Below, piece after piece: positions 1 through 8,077 of a stretch of DNA of 64,000 nucleotides; the first letter of the stretch is position 1, and every line of letters begins with the position of its first letter. This stretch comes from Ravibacter sp037191015 (GTDB lineage Bacteria > Bacteroidota > Bacteroidia > Cytophagales > Spirosomataceae). A program made the position numbers and the translations under genes. Location of the stretch: the NCBI GenBank assembly GCA_037191015.1, contig JBBCKD010000010.1, positions 682,001 through 746,000 of the forward strand, written 5' to 3'. Under the pieces are notes generated by a model. The model was not told where the DNA came from. It saw nothing but the letters and a program-made list of their open reading frames with translations, and ran no database searches.

Positions 1-19
1 CAGACCTTCCTTAACTATC

Positions 20-60
20 CTTAATACCTTAATGGTTTTTCTTAATACCTTCATGGTTTT
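20..60. repeat. Tandem pair of 20-bp near-identical repeats
   Basis: Two adjacent copies of cttaataccttaatggtttt lie at 20-39 and 41-60. They differ at a single position (a/c) and are separated by one t. They sit about 70 bases before the first gene. Function is unknown: they could be a duplicated operator half or simple slippage. Confidence 0.7.
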
Positions 61-102
61 AATTTCTCGTCCCGGCCATGCTGGTACAGTTCTTGCGGTG
101 AA

Positions 103-120
103 CTGGTTAACACTAACCAG
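103..120. promoter_or_regulatory. Short inverted repeat before the first gene
   Basis: A 7-bp perfect inverted repeat, ctggtta-acac-taaccag, ends eight bases before the ATG at 129. It could be an operator or a small leader hairpin that occludes the start region. Only the symmetry is seen; no regulator is known. Confidence 0.3.
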
Positions 121-128
121 ACTAAACC

Positions 129-497
129 ATGACTCAGGAAGAAGAAATAGCACCCGAATTTCAGAATTATATGTCCACGCTATCCGTCATTATGGAGAAA
201 ATGAGGATTAAGGGATGGGACTCGGAGTTTAAGTGGACAAGCGACGGCTTTACGATAGGAACAGGAAAATACTATCAGCCCGATGAGCTGAAAATCATTA
301 AAGTGTTCCGGTTTGAAGGGGAATCGGATCCTGCCGATAACTCTATCCTGTATATCATTGAGGGTAATGACGGCCTTATAGGATATTCTCTCGATATGTA
401 CGGGGCCTACAGCAATCACGAAGATGAAGAAGGCTATAATGAATTCATCCGGAAAATTCCGGTTGCCGACCGGGACGACCAGTTGATTATAGAATAG
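129..497 (+). CDS. Small conserved Bacteroidota protein (family often mislabelled PRPP synthetase)
   Basis: This encodes a 122-residue acidic soluble protein. The core FRFEGESDPADNSILYII followed by GYSLDMYGAYSNHED resembles, from memory, a family of roughly 100-residue Bacteroidota proteins. That family is often annotated 'phosphoribosylpyrophosphate synthetase' although it lacks the PRPP-binding loop and is far too short for the enzyme. No signal peptide or membrane segment is visible. It is monocistronic and convergent with the response regulator downstream, with a hairpin between them. Function is unknown and the enzyme name should not be propagated. Confidence 0.75.
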   Translation: MTQEEEIAPEFQNYMSTLSVIMEKMRIKGWDSEFKWTSDGFTIGTGKYYQPDELKIIKVFRFEGESDPADNSILYIIEGNDGLIGYSLDMYGAYSNHEDEEGYNEFIRKIPVADRDDQLIIE

Positions 498-510
498 GAA
501 TTTTGTGGTA

Positions 511-536
511 TTGTTGGGTATTTTCACACCCAACAA
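511..536. terminator. Hairpin between convergent genes
   Basis: A perfect 9-bp stem (ttgttgggt / acccaacaa, loop 520-527) lies between the convergent genes ending at 497 and 562. There is no strong T-run on either side, so it is a plausible bidirectional terminator or a 3'-end stabiliser rather than a textbook intrinsic terminator. Confidence 0.5.
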
Positions 537-561
537 CACCCAGAATACAACAATAACCGGA

Positions 562-969
562 TCAGGAAGTGAGCACTACTTCCTCAAGGATCTGTTCCGT
601 AAGAGGCTTGGTACGGTAATATACGTGGTCGAGAATACTGGAGGCTTTCTGCTGGTCCTTCGATAGAGACGAGGTCGAAAGCATCACGATCTTGGTCCCC
701 GATCTCACTTCAGGGGGTAAAGTCTTATATTTTTCGAGAAAATCGAAGCCGTTCATGCCGGGCATATTGATGTCCAGGAAGATAATATCAGGCTTGAGAA
801 AATTGCCACCCGGGTTTTCCGAGAAGTAGTTCAATGCTTTTTCTCCGCTTTCTGCTACAAGTATTTCGGGACTGAGACCCGTGTCCTGGATAACGAGCTG
901 ATGAAGAAAATTGTCATCAGGATCGTCATCTATTAACATTACACAACTCAAAGTAGCATCAATGGACAT
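562..969 (-). CDS. Single-domain response regulator (CheY-like receiver)
   Basis: The 135 residues are almost exactly one receiver domain. The acidic pocket is D14-D16, the phosphoacceptor is D66 within IIFLDINMPGMNG, the switch Ser/Thr lies in VMLSTSS, and the conserved Lys lies in RTKPLT. There is no output domain, so it must act by protein contact or as a phosphate shuttle. No partner kinase is adjacent; the only sensor kinase in the window is at 60.4-62.3 kb and has its own regulator. Such stand-alone receivers often work with hybrid or cytoplasmic histidine kinases encoded elsewhere. The gene starts with ATG and seems monocistronic. Confidence 0.9.
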   Translation of the reverse strand: MSIDATLSCVMLIDDDPDDNFLHQLVIQDTGLSPEILVAESGEKALNYFSENPGGNFLKPDIIFLDINMPGMNGFDFLEKYKTLPPEVRSGTKIVMLSTSSLSKDQQKASSILDHVYYRTKPLTEQILEEVVLTS

Positions 970-975
970 ATAGCG

Positions 976-1020
976 GCTATCGGAAATCAGCTATCGGAAA
1001 CCGGTTGTCAGCTATCGGAA
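976..1020. repeat. Three copies of gctatcggaa
   Basis: The decamer gctatcggaa occurs at 976-985, 990-999 and 1011-1020, between two minus-strand genes. The same core forms the perfect 16-bp palindrome at 23161-23176. This looks like a dispersed intergenic repeat (REP-like) in this genome rather than a gene-specific operator. Confidence 0.65.
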
Positions 1021-1070
1021 CAACCGTCAACCATTTAACAGTTACAGGTTCAACTCTATTAAACGCGGAG

Positions 1071-1850
1071 CTAGTCCTCGAAAAGCTCTCCGAACTTGCC
1101 CAAAACAGATCCGCCTTCCTTGTTTGCGTTCGGCCCGCGGCTCGAGAGTCTCTGGACAAGCTTGGAGATCGGCATGGATTGTATCCAGCATTTGCCCGTT
1201 CCCCTGATCGTGGCGAGGAACATGCCTTCTCCGCCGAAGATCATAGATTTAAGATTGCCCGACCGCTGGATATCGAAGCTGAGCGAAGGCTCGAACGCGA
1301 CTACGCAGCCGGTATCTATCCTGAGCATTTCGTTGTTGAGCTGACGTTCTATCACTACGCCGCCGGCGTGGATGAACGCCAGCCCGTCGCCTGTCAGCTT
1401 CTGGAGAATGAAACCTTCACCCCCGAAAAGCCCTGAGCCGAATTTTTTATTGAAATGAATTTTCATGCTTGTGCCGAAAGCCGCGCAGAGAAATCCGTCT
1501 TTCTGGACTATCAATTCATTGCCGTAAATACCTGCCAGGTTGACCGGAACTATTGTGCCGGGGTAGGGGGCTGCAAATGCTACCTTACGTTTGCCCGTGC
1601 CGAGGTTGGTAAAATGGGTCATAAACAGCGATTCGCCGGTCAGAAGCCTGGTTCCGGCGCTGAACACCTTTCCGAGTATGCTCTGGTTTGCTTCCGAGCC
1701 GTCTCCGAGCTTCGTTTCAAACTGGATGCCGTCTTCCATAAAAAGCATGGCGCCGGCTTCGGCTATGACGGTTTCGCGGGGATCCAGCTCAATTTCGACA
1801 ATTTGAATGTCGTCCCCGATGATCCGGTAGTCAATTTCGTGTGATCGCAT
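1071..1850 (-). CDS. AIM24 / TIGR00266 family protein
   Basis: This 259-residue protein has the glycine-rich beta-strand pattern of the AIM24 (TIGR00266) family, such as AGAMLFMEDGIQFETKLGDG near the N-terminus and GFILQKLTGDGLAFIHAGG in the middle. Family members are soluble beta-rich proteins. The yeast mitochondrial homologue AIM24 affects inner-membrane organisation, but the bacterial role is not established. It has no signal peptide. It begins five bases after the stop of the 91-residue gene upstream, so the two are probably co-transcribed. Length is normal for the family. Confidence 0.85.
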   Translation of the reverse strand: MRSHEIDYRIIGDDIQIVEIELDPRETVIAEAGAMLFMEDGIQFETKLGDGSEANQSILGKVFSAGTRLLTGESLFMTHFTNLGTGKRKVAFAAPYPGTIVPVNLAGIYGNELIVQKDGFLCAAFGTSMKIHFNKKFGSGLFGGEGFILQKLTGDGLAFIHAGGVVIERQLNNEMLRIDTGCVVAFEPSLSFDIQRSGNLKSMIFGGEGMFLATIRGTGKCWIQSMPISKLVQRLSSRGPNANKEGGSVLGKFGELFED

Positions 1851-1855
1851 AAAAT

Positions 1856-2131
1856 CTATTCTTCTTCATCGAGTCCGCTTTCTAAAAAGTCAAACGGCGG
1901 CTCATCGTCGGAAGTCTCCGTTTGATCTTTCAGGCCCGGGATATCCTCCCTGTCCCGCAGCTTTTTGTCTTCTACATTCCGGTTGAGGAATTCATTGATC
2001 TTATCCATGTCGAAGGTAGAGGTGATCTCCCCGAATGAATTGATCTTGATATCAAAGCCTTCCAGCTCCTTGTGGACTTTCGGAAGCTCATGCGTTTTTT
2101 TACCCGGCGTGTTACTTTTTCGCTTTGCCAT
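1856..2131 (-). CDS. Small charged hypothetical protein
   Basis: This 91-residue protein is unrecognised. Its N-terminus is lysine-rich (MAKRKSNTPGKKTHELPKV). The centre contains a likely folded segment, FDIKINSFGEITSTFDMDKIN, and the tail is strongly acidic, ending DEPPFDFLESGLDEEE. This basic-to-acidic charge polarity suggests an adaptor that binds nucleic acid or another protein, but that is inference. It lies between guaB and the AIM24 gene, with 57 bases after guaB and five bases before AIM24, so it probably shares their transcript. Confidence 0.7.
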   Translation of the reverse strand: MAKRKSNTPGKKTHELPKVHKELEGFDIKINSFGEITSTFDMDKINEFLNRNVEDKKLRDREDIPGLKDQTETSDDEPPFDFLESGLDEEE

Positions 2132-2188
2132 AGACTGTTGTTTTTTGCCAGACAGGACATTGATCGGGACCAGGAAAGCCGGCAGAAC

Positions 2189-3661
2189 CTACCGCGTAGA
2201 GTAGTTGGGCGCTTCCTTCTGGATCATGATATCATGCGGGTGGCTTTCCTTTACGCCTGCTGTCGTTATTTTAATGAATTTGGCATCCTGCAATTGCGTG
2301 ATATCCCCGGCGCCGCAGTAGCCCATACCGGCTTTCAGCCCGCCGCTCATCTGGTACAGGATTTCGGCAACCTTTCCTTTAAACGGAACACGGCCGACAA
2401 TACCTTCAGGTACCAGCTTCTTGATATCGTCTTCGGCATCCTGGAAGTAGCGGTCTTTCGATCCGTCTTCCATGGCTTCCAGCGATCCCATTCCACGGTA
2501 GACTTTGAACTTACGTCCTTCGTAGATAACGATCTCACCCGGAGCCTCGTCGGTCCCGGCCAGCATCGATCCGATCATTACCGTGTGGGCTCCGCCTGCG
2601 ATAGCTTTTGTCACATCTCCTGAAAAACGGATACCGCCGTCTGCGATTACCGGGATATCGCGGCCCTGCAGCGCTTCGGCTGCGGCGATCACTGCCGAGA
2701 GCTGGGGTACCCCGATACCGGCGATGATACGGGTAGTACAAATGCTTCCGGGGCCTACGCCTACTTTCACGGCGTCGGCGCCTGCCTCTGCAAGGGCGAG
2801 GGCCGCCTCACCGGTGGCTATATTCCCGGCGATGAGGTCGATAGCCGGAAAAGCCGACTTGATAGCCTTCACCGCGTCGATCACTCCTTTTGAATGCCCG
2901 TGGGCAGTGTCCAGGCTGATTACGTCGACGCCTGCTTTGATAAGCGCGTCCGCACGCTGCATCATATCGGGTGTGACGCCGAGGGCCGCCCCTACGCGTA
3001 ATCTGCCGTAAGCGTCTTTCGAGGCGTTGGGGTGGGACTTCCTTTTCATGATGTCCCGGTAGGTAATAAGTCCCGTAAGCCGGTAGTTGCTGTCGACGAT
3101 GGGCAGTTTTTCGATCTTGTATTCCTGTAGAATGGCTTCGGCCTCGTCGAGGGTAATGCCTTCCTGGGCGGTAACCAGGTTTTCGCGGGTCATGATTTCC
3201 TTCACCGGGCGGCTGCCGTTCCGTTCGAAACGGAGATCGCGATTGGTAAGGATCCCTATCAGTTTTCTATTCTCGTCTACCACCGGGATGCCGCCTATCT
3301 TAAACTCGCGCATGATATTGTGCGCATCGGAAAGCACTGCATTTGCCGGTAGTATAATCGGGTCGAGTATCATCCCGCTTTCAGAACGCTTGACTTTCCT
3401 GACCTGCTCGGCCTGTTTTTCAAGCGTCATATTCTTGTGGATGACCCCGATCCCGCCTTCCTGCGCCATGGCTATGGCCAGCTCATATTCCGTTACGGTA
3501 TCCATTGCAGCCGAAACGAAAGGAAGGTTGAGCTCTATATTTCTGGTAAGCCTGGTTTTGGTGCTGGTATCGCGGGGCAGAACTTCCGAATAACCCGGAA
3601 GAAGAAGTACGTCGTCGTAGGTAAGCGCCTCGAAAAGCACCTTGTTTGAGCTTGAAATCAT
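2189..3661 (-). CDS. guaB: Inosine-5'-monophosphate dehydrogenase
   Basis: The enzyme oxidises IMP to XMP with NAD+, the committed step of GMP synthesis in the cytoplasm. The 490 residues match full-length bacterial GuaB. The barrel is interrupted by a CBS pair at about residues 95-205 (RPVKEIMTRENLVTAQ in the second). The catalytic loop GPGSICTTRI has the nucleophile Cys308, and the phosphate-binding segment VIADGGIRFSGDV and the flap residues GMGSLEAM are present. A minus-strand -7 element (TAAATTTG) lies about 30 bases upstream, so it has its own promoter downstream of gldE. Confidence 0.97.
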   Translation of the reverse strand: MISSSNKVLFEALTYDDVLLLPGYSEVLPRDTSTKTRLTRNIELNLPFVSAAMDTVTEYELAIAMAQEGGIGVIHKNMTLEKQAEQVRKVKRSESGMILDPIILPANAVLSDAHNIMREFKIGGIPVVDENRKLIGILTNRDLRFERNGSRPVKEIMTRENLVTAQEGITLDEAEAILQEYKIEKLPIVDSNYRLTGLITYRDIMKRKSHPNASKDAYGRLRVGAALGVTPDMMQRADALIKAGVDVISLDTAHGHSKGVIDAVKAIKSAFPAIDLIAGNIATGEAALALAEAGADAVKVGVGPGSICTTRIIAGIGVPQLSAVIAAAEALQGRDIPVIADGGIRFSGDVTKAIAGGAHTVMIGSMLAGTDEAPGEIVIYEGRKFKVYRGMGSLEAMEDGSKDRYFQDAEDDIKKLVPEGIVGRVPFKGKVAEILYQMSGGLKAGMGYCGAGDITQLQDAKFIKITTAGVKESHPHDIMIQKEAPNYSTR

Positions 3662-3691
3662 AGCAAATAATCTGGTCGTTTATTTGCAAGG

Positions 3692-3699
3692 CAAATTTA
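3692..3699 (-). promoter_or_regulatory. Bacteroidota-type -7 element for guaB
   Basis: On the minus strand this reads TAAATTTG, a full match to TAnnTTTG, about 31 bases before the guaB ATG. No clear -33 element could be assigned. Confidence 0.45.
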
Positions 3700-3702
3700 G
3701 CA

Positions 3703-5016
3703 CTAAAAATGAAACGGCGGTAATGTCACACGTACTTTCCTTATCTGTTTTTTGGTAGCCGCCTGGATCTTGAAGGTAAGATCCTTGAAAACGACTTCTT
3801 CTCCGTGGCGCGGTACGCGCGTGAAAAGCTCGAGGATCAGCCCGGCCAAGGTTTCGCTTTCTATGCGGAGATCCGCAAAATAGTCCGGATCCAGGTCGAG
3901 CGCCCTGATAACGTCGTTGAGAAGGGCCTGTCCTTCGAAGATATAATTGTTGTCATCCAGCTGTACGAAATGAGTCTCGTTTTCGTCGTCATGCTCATCA
4001 TTGATATCGCCGAATATTTCTTCGATGATGTCTTCAAGTGTTATCAGCCCACGGGTTGTACCGTATTCGTCCATCACGATCGCCATGTGCACCCTTCTTT
4101 CCTGGAATTCTTCGAGAAGACTATCGAGCCGCTTCGTTTCGGGTATGAGGTAGGCTTTCCTGATCAGTTTCTGCCATGCAAACTTCTCGTTTTGCTGGAT
4201 ATGCGGCAGGAGGTCTTTGATATATAGTATGCCTTCAATGCTATCGAGGTTATGACGATAGACCGGTATCCTGGAATAGCCCGATTTGTTCACCATGTCC
4301 ATCAGCTCGTGAAAATCGAGCTCAATGCTGAATGCTCTTATGTTTGATTTGGACACCATGGCTTCGCGGGCTGTGGTTTTTCCCATTGCGGCCACTCCCA
4401 GCAGGAGCTCCTTTTCCTCTATCGCGTCGGCGTCTTCCTTATCAGGTACATCCGATTCGCTTTCCCGGCCCTCTTTTTTAGATATTCCCAGGAAAACCGC
4501 AATTTTTAAAAAGAAGCCTCCTATCGGGTTCAGGAAATCAAGAACGGCATTTATAACGGGAAGGGATTTTTCCGGGATGCTGGCGGCATAGTGGCCGGCA
4601 TACCACCGGAGAACGGCGTCGGCGACCAGCCAGAGGCTTACAACTGCAAGGAACGAATAGAGCATTGTGCGACTGTCTTCCAACTCGCTGATCAGCAGGT
4701 TGGCGGTGATCAGCCATGCCAGCAGCATACAGGTGTGCTGGATCAGGAGAAGGGCGAAACGTCCCTGCCTGTCGGAAATACGGTCGGGTGTTTTCTTTTC
4801 CCAGGGCATTTCAAGCGCAGCAGATGCAGAGAGGCTTGCCCGCAGCGCGGAGCAAAAGAGCGCAACCACCAGTAAAAGCAGGATCGAAATTATGTCTGCT
4901 GCAGACCCGGGAATGACGAGCAACAGCGGGTTGATAGTAAGTATGTTGATTGCACCGATCAGTTTCCGGGCCACCGTTCGGGGCTCGCTGTCTTCATTGT
5001 CCGGTATATCTTCCAC
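3703..5016 (-). CDS. gldE: Gliding motility-associated protein GldE (CBS/CorC transporter-associated family)
   Basis: This is a 437-residue inner-membrane protein. Hydrophobic helices lie in the N-terminal 160 residues (for example IISILLLLVVALFCSALRAS). They are followed by a CBS pair (TAREAMVSKSNIRAF... and AIVMDEYGTTRGLITLEDI) and a C-terminal CorC_HlyC-type domain ending VRVTLPPF. Its position directly after ssb (17 bases) and mutY matches gldE loci in Bacteroidota. In gliding species gldD usually follows; here guaB follows instead. The start is GTG at 5014-5016. The family is linked to gliding/T9SS function, but the biochemical role is unclear. Confidence 0.85.
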   Translation of the reverse strand: MEDIPDNEDSEPRTVARKLIGAINILTINPLLLVIPGSAADIISILLLLVVALFCSALRASLSASAALEMPWEKKTPDRISDRQGRFALLLIQHTCMLLAWLITANLLISELEDSRTMLYSFLAVVSLWLVADAVLRWYAGHYAASIPEKSLPVINAVLDFLNPIGGFFLKIAVFLGISKKEGRESESDVPDKEDADAIEEKELLLGVAAMGKTTAREAMVSKSNIRAFSIELDFHELMDMVNKSGYSRIPVYRHNLDSIEGILYIKDLLPHIQQNEKFAWQKLIRKAYLIPETKRLDSLLEEFQERRVHMAIVMDEYGTTRGLITLEDIIEEIFGDINDEHDDENETHFVQLDDNNYIFEGQALLNDVIRALDLDPDYFADLRIESETLAGLILELFTRVPRHGEEVVFKDLTFKIQAATKKQIRKVRVTLPPFHF

Positions 5017-5033
5017 GTAAAGTTTATTAAGGT

Positions 5034-5489
5034 TTAAAAAGGTAAATCGTCATCGTCGTCCTGGGAGGCGATAGCAGGCGGTACGGCTGCATCACGCGAA
5101 GGAGGCGCGGGCCTTTCGGCTCCGGAAGAAGCGCCTGCCGGAGATCCTGCCGGGGAGTTGGGCCCTCCGAGGAGGGTCATGCTGTTGCCCCTGATACTTA
5201 CCCGGCTCCTGGGCTGCCCGTCCTTATCGGTCCAGTTTTCTGTCCGTAAACGTCCTTCTATATAAACCTGGTTCCCTTTTTTAAGATATTGTTCGGCAAT
5301 CTGGGCCAGCCGGTCCCACAGTTCTATGCGGTGCCATTCGGTCTGATCGACTCTCTCACCGCTTTTGTTGGTGAAGGTCTCGGATGTAGCAATGTTGAAA
5401 TTGGCCACCACCGACCCGTTTTCCAGGTGCCTTACTTCAGGATCGGCTCCCAGGTTTCCTATCAGTATTACTTTGTTGACTCCGGCCAT
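5034..5489 (-). CDS. ssb: Single-stranded DNA-binding protein
   Basis: This 151-residue protein has an N-terminal OB fold (MAGVNKVILIGNLGADPEVR, EWHRIELWDRLAQIAEQYLKKG, YIEGRLRTENW). A Pro/Ala/Ser-rich linker follows from about residue 112. The acidic tip DDDDDLPF is the docking peptide for replication and repair proteins. It coats single-stranded DNA in replication, recombination and repair. It is encoded between mutY and gldE, an arrangement seen in other Bacteroidota. Confidence 0.96.
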   Translation of the reverse strand: MAGVNKVILIGNLGADPEVRHLENGSVVANFNIATSETFTNKSGERVDQTEWHRIELWDRLAQIAEQYLKKGNQVYIEGRLRTENWTDKDGQPRSRVSIRGNSMTLLGGPNSPAGSPAGASSGAERPAPPSRDAAVPPAIASQDDDDDLPF

Positions 5490-5533
5490 TTTTCAGATGA
5501 ATTACTAATGTTTGCTGTAAAAATCTTTTTCTT

Positions 5534-5585
5534 AGTTGAAAGTTGAAAGTTGAAAGTTATCTTTTCAACTCTCCATTTTCAACTA
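5534..5585. repeat. AGTTGAA heptad repeats with inverted copies
   Basis: Three direct AGTTGAA units run from 5534 to 5554. They are followed by inverted copies (ttcaact, ttcaact) up to 5585. Direct and inverted units can fold into a hairpin between mutY and ssb, so this may be a processing or attenuation site in the operon. Simple AACTTTC/AGTTGAA tracts are common intergenic spacers in this phylum. Confidence 0.55.
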
Positions 5586-5602
5586 GCTGGTAAAACCACG
5601 AA

Positions 5603-6646
5603 TTATAAAGTTACAAAAAAATCCTTTAAATAAATGTTGACGGGAAGAGGCTTCGGCAGGTCTTTTATTTGTTCGGAGGTATACCATTGAAGATCTTCAG
5701 GCAGCTTCCGCAGTTCGGGGAGTTCCGAAAGCCAGTAGGAGATGGAAAGGCGCTGGTGGGTGAGGATATGTTTGAAAGGACCTGAGCTGAGCTCGGGTTT
5801 CAGCCCGCTCAGCTCTTCCGGCAGGAAGGTGCTCCAGTCGTCTACAGATTCCGTTTCTACGGAATAGAAGTCATACAGTCCTCTCCATATATCCTTTCCT
5901 TTTCGCTCTTTCATAGCAACCCGGCCTTTTGCGGTAATAACCAGGTAATGAATCGGACGTTGCTTTATTTTGAGCTTTTTGATCTTAACGGGCAGGACGT
6001 TCTGCATCTTGTGGTGGTAGGCATAGCAGGAATCGCTTACGGGGCAGGCCTCGCATTTCGGCGATACCGGAACGCACTGCAGGGCGCCGAATTCCATAAT
6101 AGCCTGGTTGAACAATGCGGCCTGGCCCGCCGGCATGGCTGCGACGGCAGCTTCCCTGAAGATCTTTCTGGAAGCAGGCGAGCTGATGTCTTCATGAATG
6201 CCGTAATACCGGGCAAGTACGCGGAAAACGTTCCCGTCGACTACGGCAGCCTGCTCATCGAAAGCGAAAGATGCGATGGCGGAAGCGGTATAATCGCCTA
6301 TTCCCTTTAACCCGAGAAGCTCCTGGTAGGATCCGGGGAACTTCCCGCCGTACTGGTCACAGACGATCTTTGCCGTAGCGTGCATGTTGCGTGCCCGGGA
6401 GTAGTACCCGAGTCCCTGCCACAGGTGGAGTACCTCTTTTTCCGAAGCTGCTGCGAGGCTCCGGACATCGGGGTATTGCCCGATAAATTTTTCGTAGTAA
6501 GGATAGCCCTGGGCCACTCTTGTCTGCTGCAGGATGATTTCCGACAGCCAGATCCTGTAAGGGTCGCGGGTTTCTCTCCAGGGAAGCTTCCGGTGGTGTT
6601 GTTTGTACCACGCAACCAGTTTATGTCCAAAATTATCAGTCAGCAC
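5603..6646 (-). CDS. mutY: A/G-specific adenine glycosylase
   Basis: MutY removes adenine mispaired with 8-oxoguanine. The 347 residues hold the HhH-GPD fold, with catalytic Glu in WLSEIILQQTRV, the helix-hairpin-helix LLGLKGIGDYTASAIASFAF and catalytic Asp in VVDGNVFRVLARYYG. The [4Fe-4S] loop is C-x6-C-x2-C-x5-C within QCVPVSPKCEACPVSDSC. A C-terminal NUDIX-like domain that recognises 8-oxoG follows. The start is GTG at 6644-6646; no in-frame ATG precedes the conserved region. It is divergent from the HU gene and heads the mutY-ssb-gldE block. Confidence 0.95.
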   Translation of the reverse strand: MLTDNFGHKLVAWYKQHHRKLPWRETRDPYRIWLSEIILQQTRVAQGYPYYEKFIGQYPDVRSLAAASEKEVLHLWQGLGYYSRARNMHATAKIVCDQYGGKFPGSYQELLGLKGIGDYTASAIASFAFDEQAAVVDGNVFRVLARYYGIHEDISSPASRKIFREAAVAAMPAGQAALFNQAIMEFGALQCVPVSPKCEACPVSDSCYAYHHKMQNVLPVKIKKLKIKQRPIHYLVITAKGRVAMKERKGKDIWRGLYDFYSVETESVDDWSTFLPEELSGLKPELSSGPFKHILTHQRLSISYWLSELPELRKLPEDLQWYTSEQIKDLPKPLPVNIYLKDFFVTL

Positions 6647-6745
6647 CCGTGTTCTTTAAAAAATGCATCCGGGGAAAGAGGCTTTCCCTTGCAGGTCCGT
6701 GAAAAATGTTCAGCGATTCGTCTTTTTAACTTAGTGAAAAAGATG

Positions 6746-6753
6746 TAACTTTG
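6746..6753 (+). promoter_or_regulatory. Bacteroidota-type -7 element for the HU gene
   Basis: TAACTTTG matches TAnnTTTG. It lies 65 bases before the GTG start at 6819, in the mutY/HU divergent region. The leader it implies is AT-rich. Confidence 0.45.
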
Positions 6754-6818
6754 TGTTTTCAAATTTTGCGCTTAAAATTAAGTATTCAGTAATAGTTTAT
6801 CTAAAAAGTTAGTATAAA

Positions 6819-7118
6819 GTGACTAAAGCAGAAGTAATAGCTCAGATATCGGAGAAAACCGGTGTTGAGAAGGTTGATGTACAGCAGACACTTGAATCAT
6901 TTTTCACAGTAGTTAAAGATACTCTTGCTGCCGGTGAAAATATTTATGTTCGTGGTTTCGGAAGTTTCATCAACAAGAAACGGGCCAGGAAGGTAGCCAG
7001 GAACATTTCTTTGAGGAGTACAATTATTATTGACGAGCACTTCGTGCCGAGCTTCAAGCCCGCAAAAGTGTTTGTCGAGCAGGTCAAAGAAAGCGAGGAA
7101 TTAAAGGCTCAGCTATAA
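6819..7118 (+). CDS. HU/IHF-family DNA-binding protein
   Basis: This 99-residue nucleoid-associated protein has the HU fold: an N-terminal helical dimerisation part (TKAEVIAQISEKTGVEKVDV), then VRGFGSFINKKRARKVARN leading into the DNA-wrapping beta-arm. The arm tip differs from the usual RNPxT. The C-terminal FKPAKVFVEQV is typical. The start is GTG at 6819. It opens a conserved block with a TPR protein, a tiny ribosomal protein and RNase G. It bends DNA as a dimer; whether it is closer to HU or IHF cannot be settled by eye. Confidence 0.92.
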   Translation: MTKAEVIAQISEKTGVEKVDVQQTLESFFTVVKDTLAAGENIYVRGFGSFINKKRARKVARNISLRSTIIIDEHFVPSFKPAKVFVEQVKESEELKAQL

Positions 7119-7168
7119 GGACTGCTGCACAGTTGTTCAAAAATCCAGGAGGATATCATTTTTACTAA

Positions 7169-7999
7169 ATGAACAAAGCCACTCTCTTAGTTGTAATACT
7201 TTCCGTCGGTTTGGTGGGGCTGCTATACAGCCTGCCAAAGGGAGTGGTAAGTAGTCAGTCTAAGGAAGTGTCTGCGGAGCGGATTGACGAAAATAAAGAT
7301 TCTGTGTCGGTGTCTGCCGGAACCGAATCAGTGAGCGAGCATGGTCCCAGGCCGCTGTTGCCTGAACAAGCCAGAGAAATTGCAGATCTGAAGAAAGGTC
7401 TGGCCGCAGGCCCCGATGCCGGAGTACTTGCGGCCATTTCTGATGCCTTTTTTAAGTTTCAGAAGTTTGACAGCTCTGCGGTGTATGCCGGCCAGGCAGC
7501 GGAGTTACAGCCTACAGCACCTAACTATTTAAGGGCAGGGGACAGGTACTACGAAGCTTATACCTTTGCTGTAGGGGGTGATAAAGCGGGCCCGCTTGGC
7601 GTCAAAACCCGTGAATTTTACCAGAAGGCGCTGGATTTGAACCCGAATTATACACTGGCCAAAGCCAATATGGCGATGACCTATGTCAATACCGATAACC
7701 CTATGCAGGGTATTATGATGCTCAGGGAAATTCTGGATGAGGATCCGACAAATGAAATAGCGCTGTTCAATATGGGCGTTCTTTCGATGCGATCGAATCA
7801 GTACGGGAGGGCGGTGCAGCGGTTCAGCCAGATTGTTACCAACAACCCGGGCAATATAAAAGCGAAATTCTACCTGGCATTGAGCCTTCTGGAAACCGGG
7901 AAACAGGATGATGCCCGGAAGTTGCTGGAAGAAGTGAAAGAAAAGGAAAAGGATCCGATGGTGCAGAAGGCGATAGCCGAGCTGGAGGAAAGATTGTAA
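7169..7999 (+). CDS. Membrane-anchored TPR protein
   Basis: The 276 residues begin with an uncleaved-looking signal anchor (MNKATLLVVILSVGLVGLLY), then a Ser/Glu-rich linker. From about residue 90 there are tetratricopeptide repeats, recognisable as YQKALDLNPNYTLAKANMAM, LREILDEDPTNEIALFNMGV and FSQIVTNNPGNIKAKFYLAL. It is probably a periplasm-facing scaffold for protein-protein contacts. It follows the HU gene by 50 bases and precedes rng, an arrangement I recall from other Bacteroidota. A specific partner is not known. Confidence 0.88.
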   Translation: MNKATLLVVILSVGLVGLLYSLPKGVVSSQSKEVSAERIDENKDSVSVSAGTESVSEHGPRPLLPEQAREIADLKKGLAAGPDAGVLAAISDAFFKFQKFDSSAVYAGQAAELQPTAPNYLRAGDRYYEAYTFAVGGDKAGPLGVKTREFYQKALDLNPNYTLAKANMAMTYVNTDNPMQGIMMLREILDEDPTNEIALFNMGVLSMRSNQYGRAVQRFSQIVTNNPGNIKAKFYLALSLLETGKQDDARKLLEEVKEKEKDPMVQKAIAELEERL

Positions 8000-8077
8000 G
8001 GTGTTTCCGCCGTAGAGAACCTGAAGAGCGAATAACAGAAATTGAGTTATAAATAATTATTAAACATATTTAAGATT

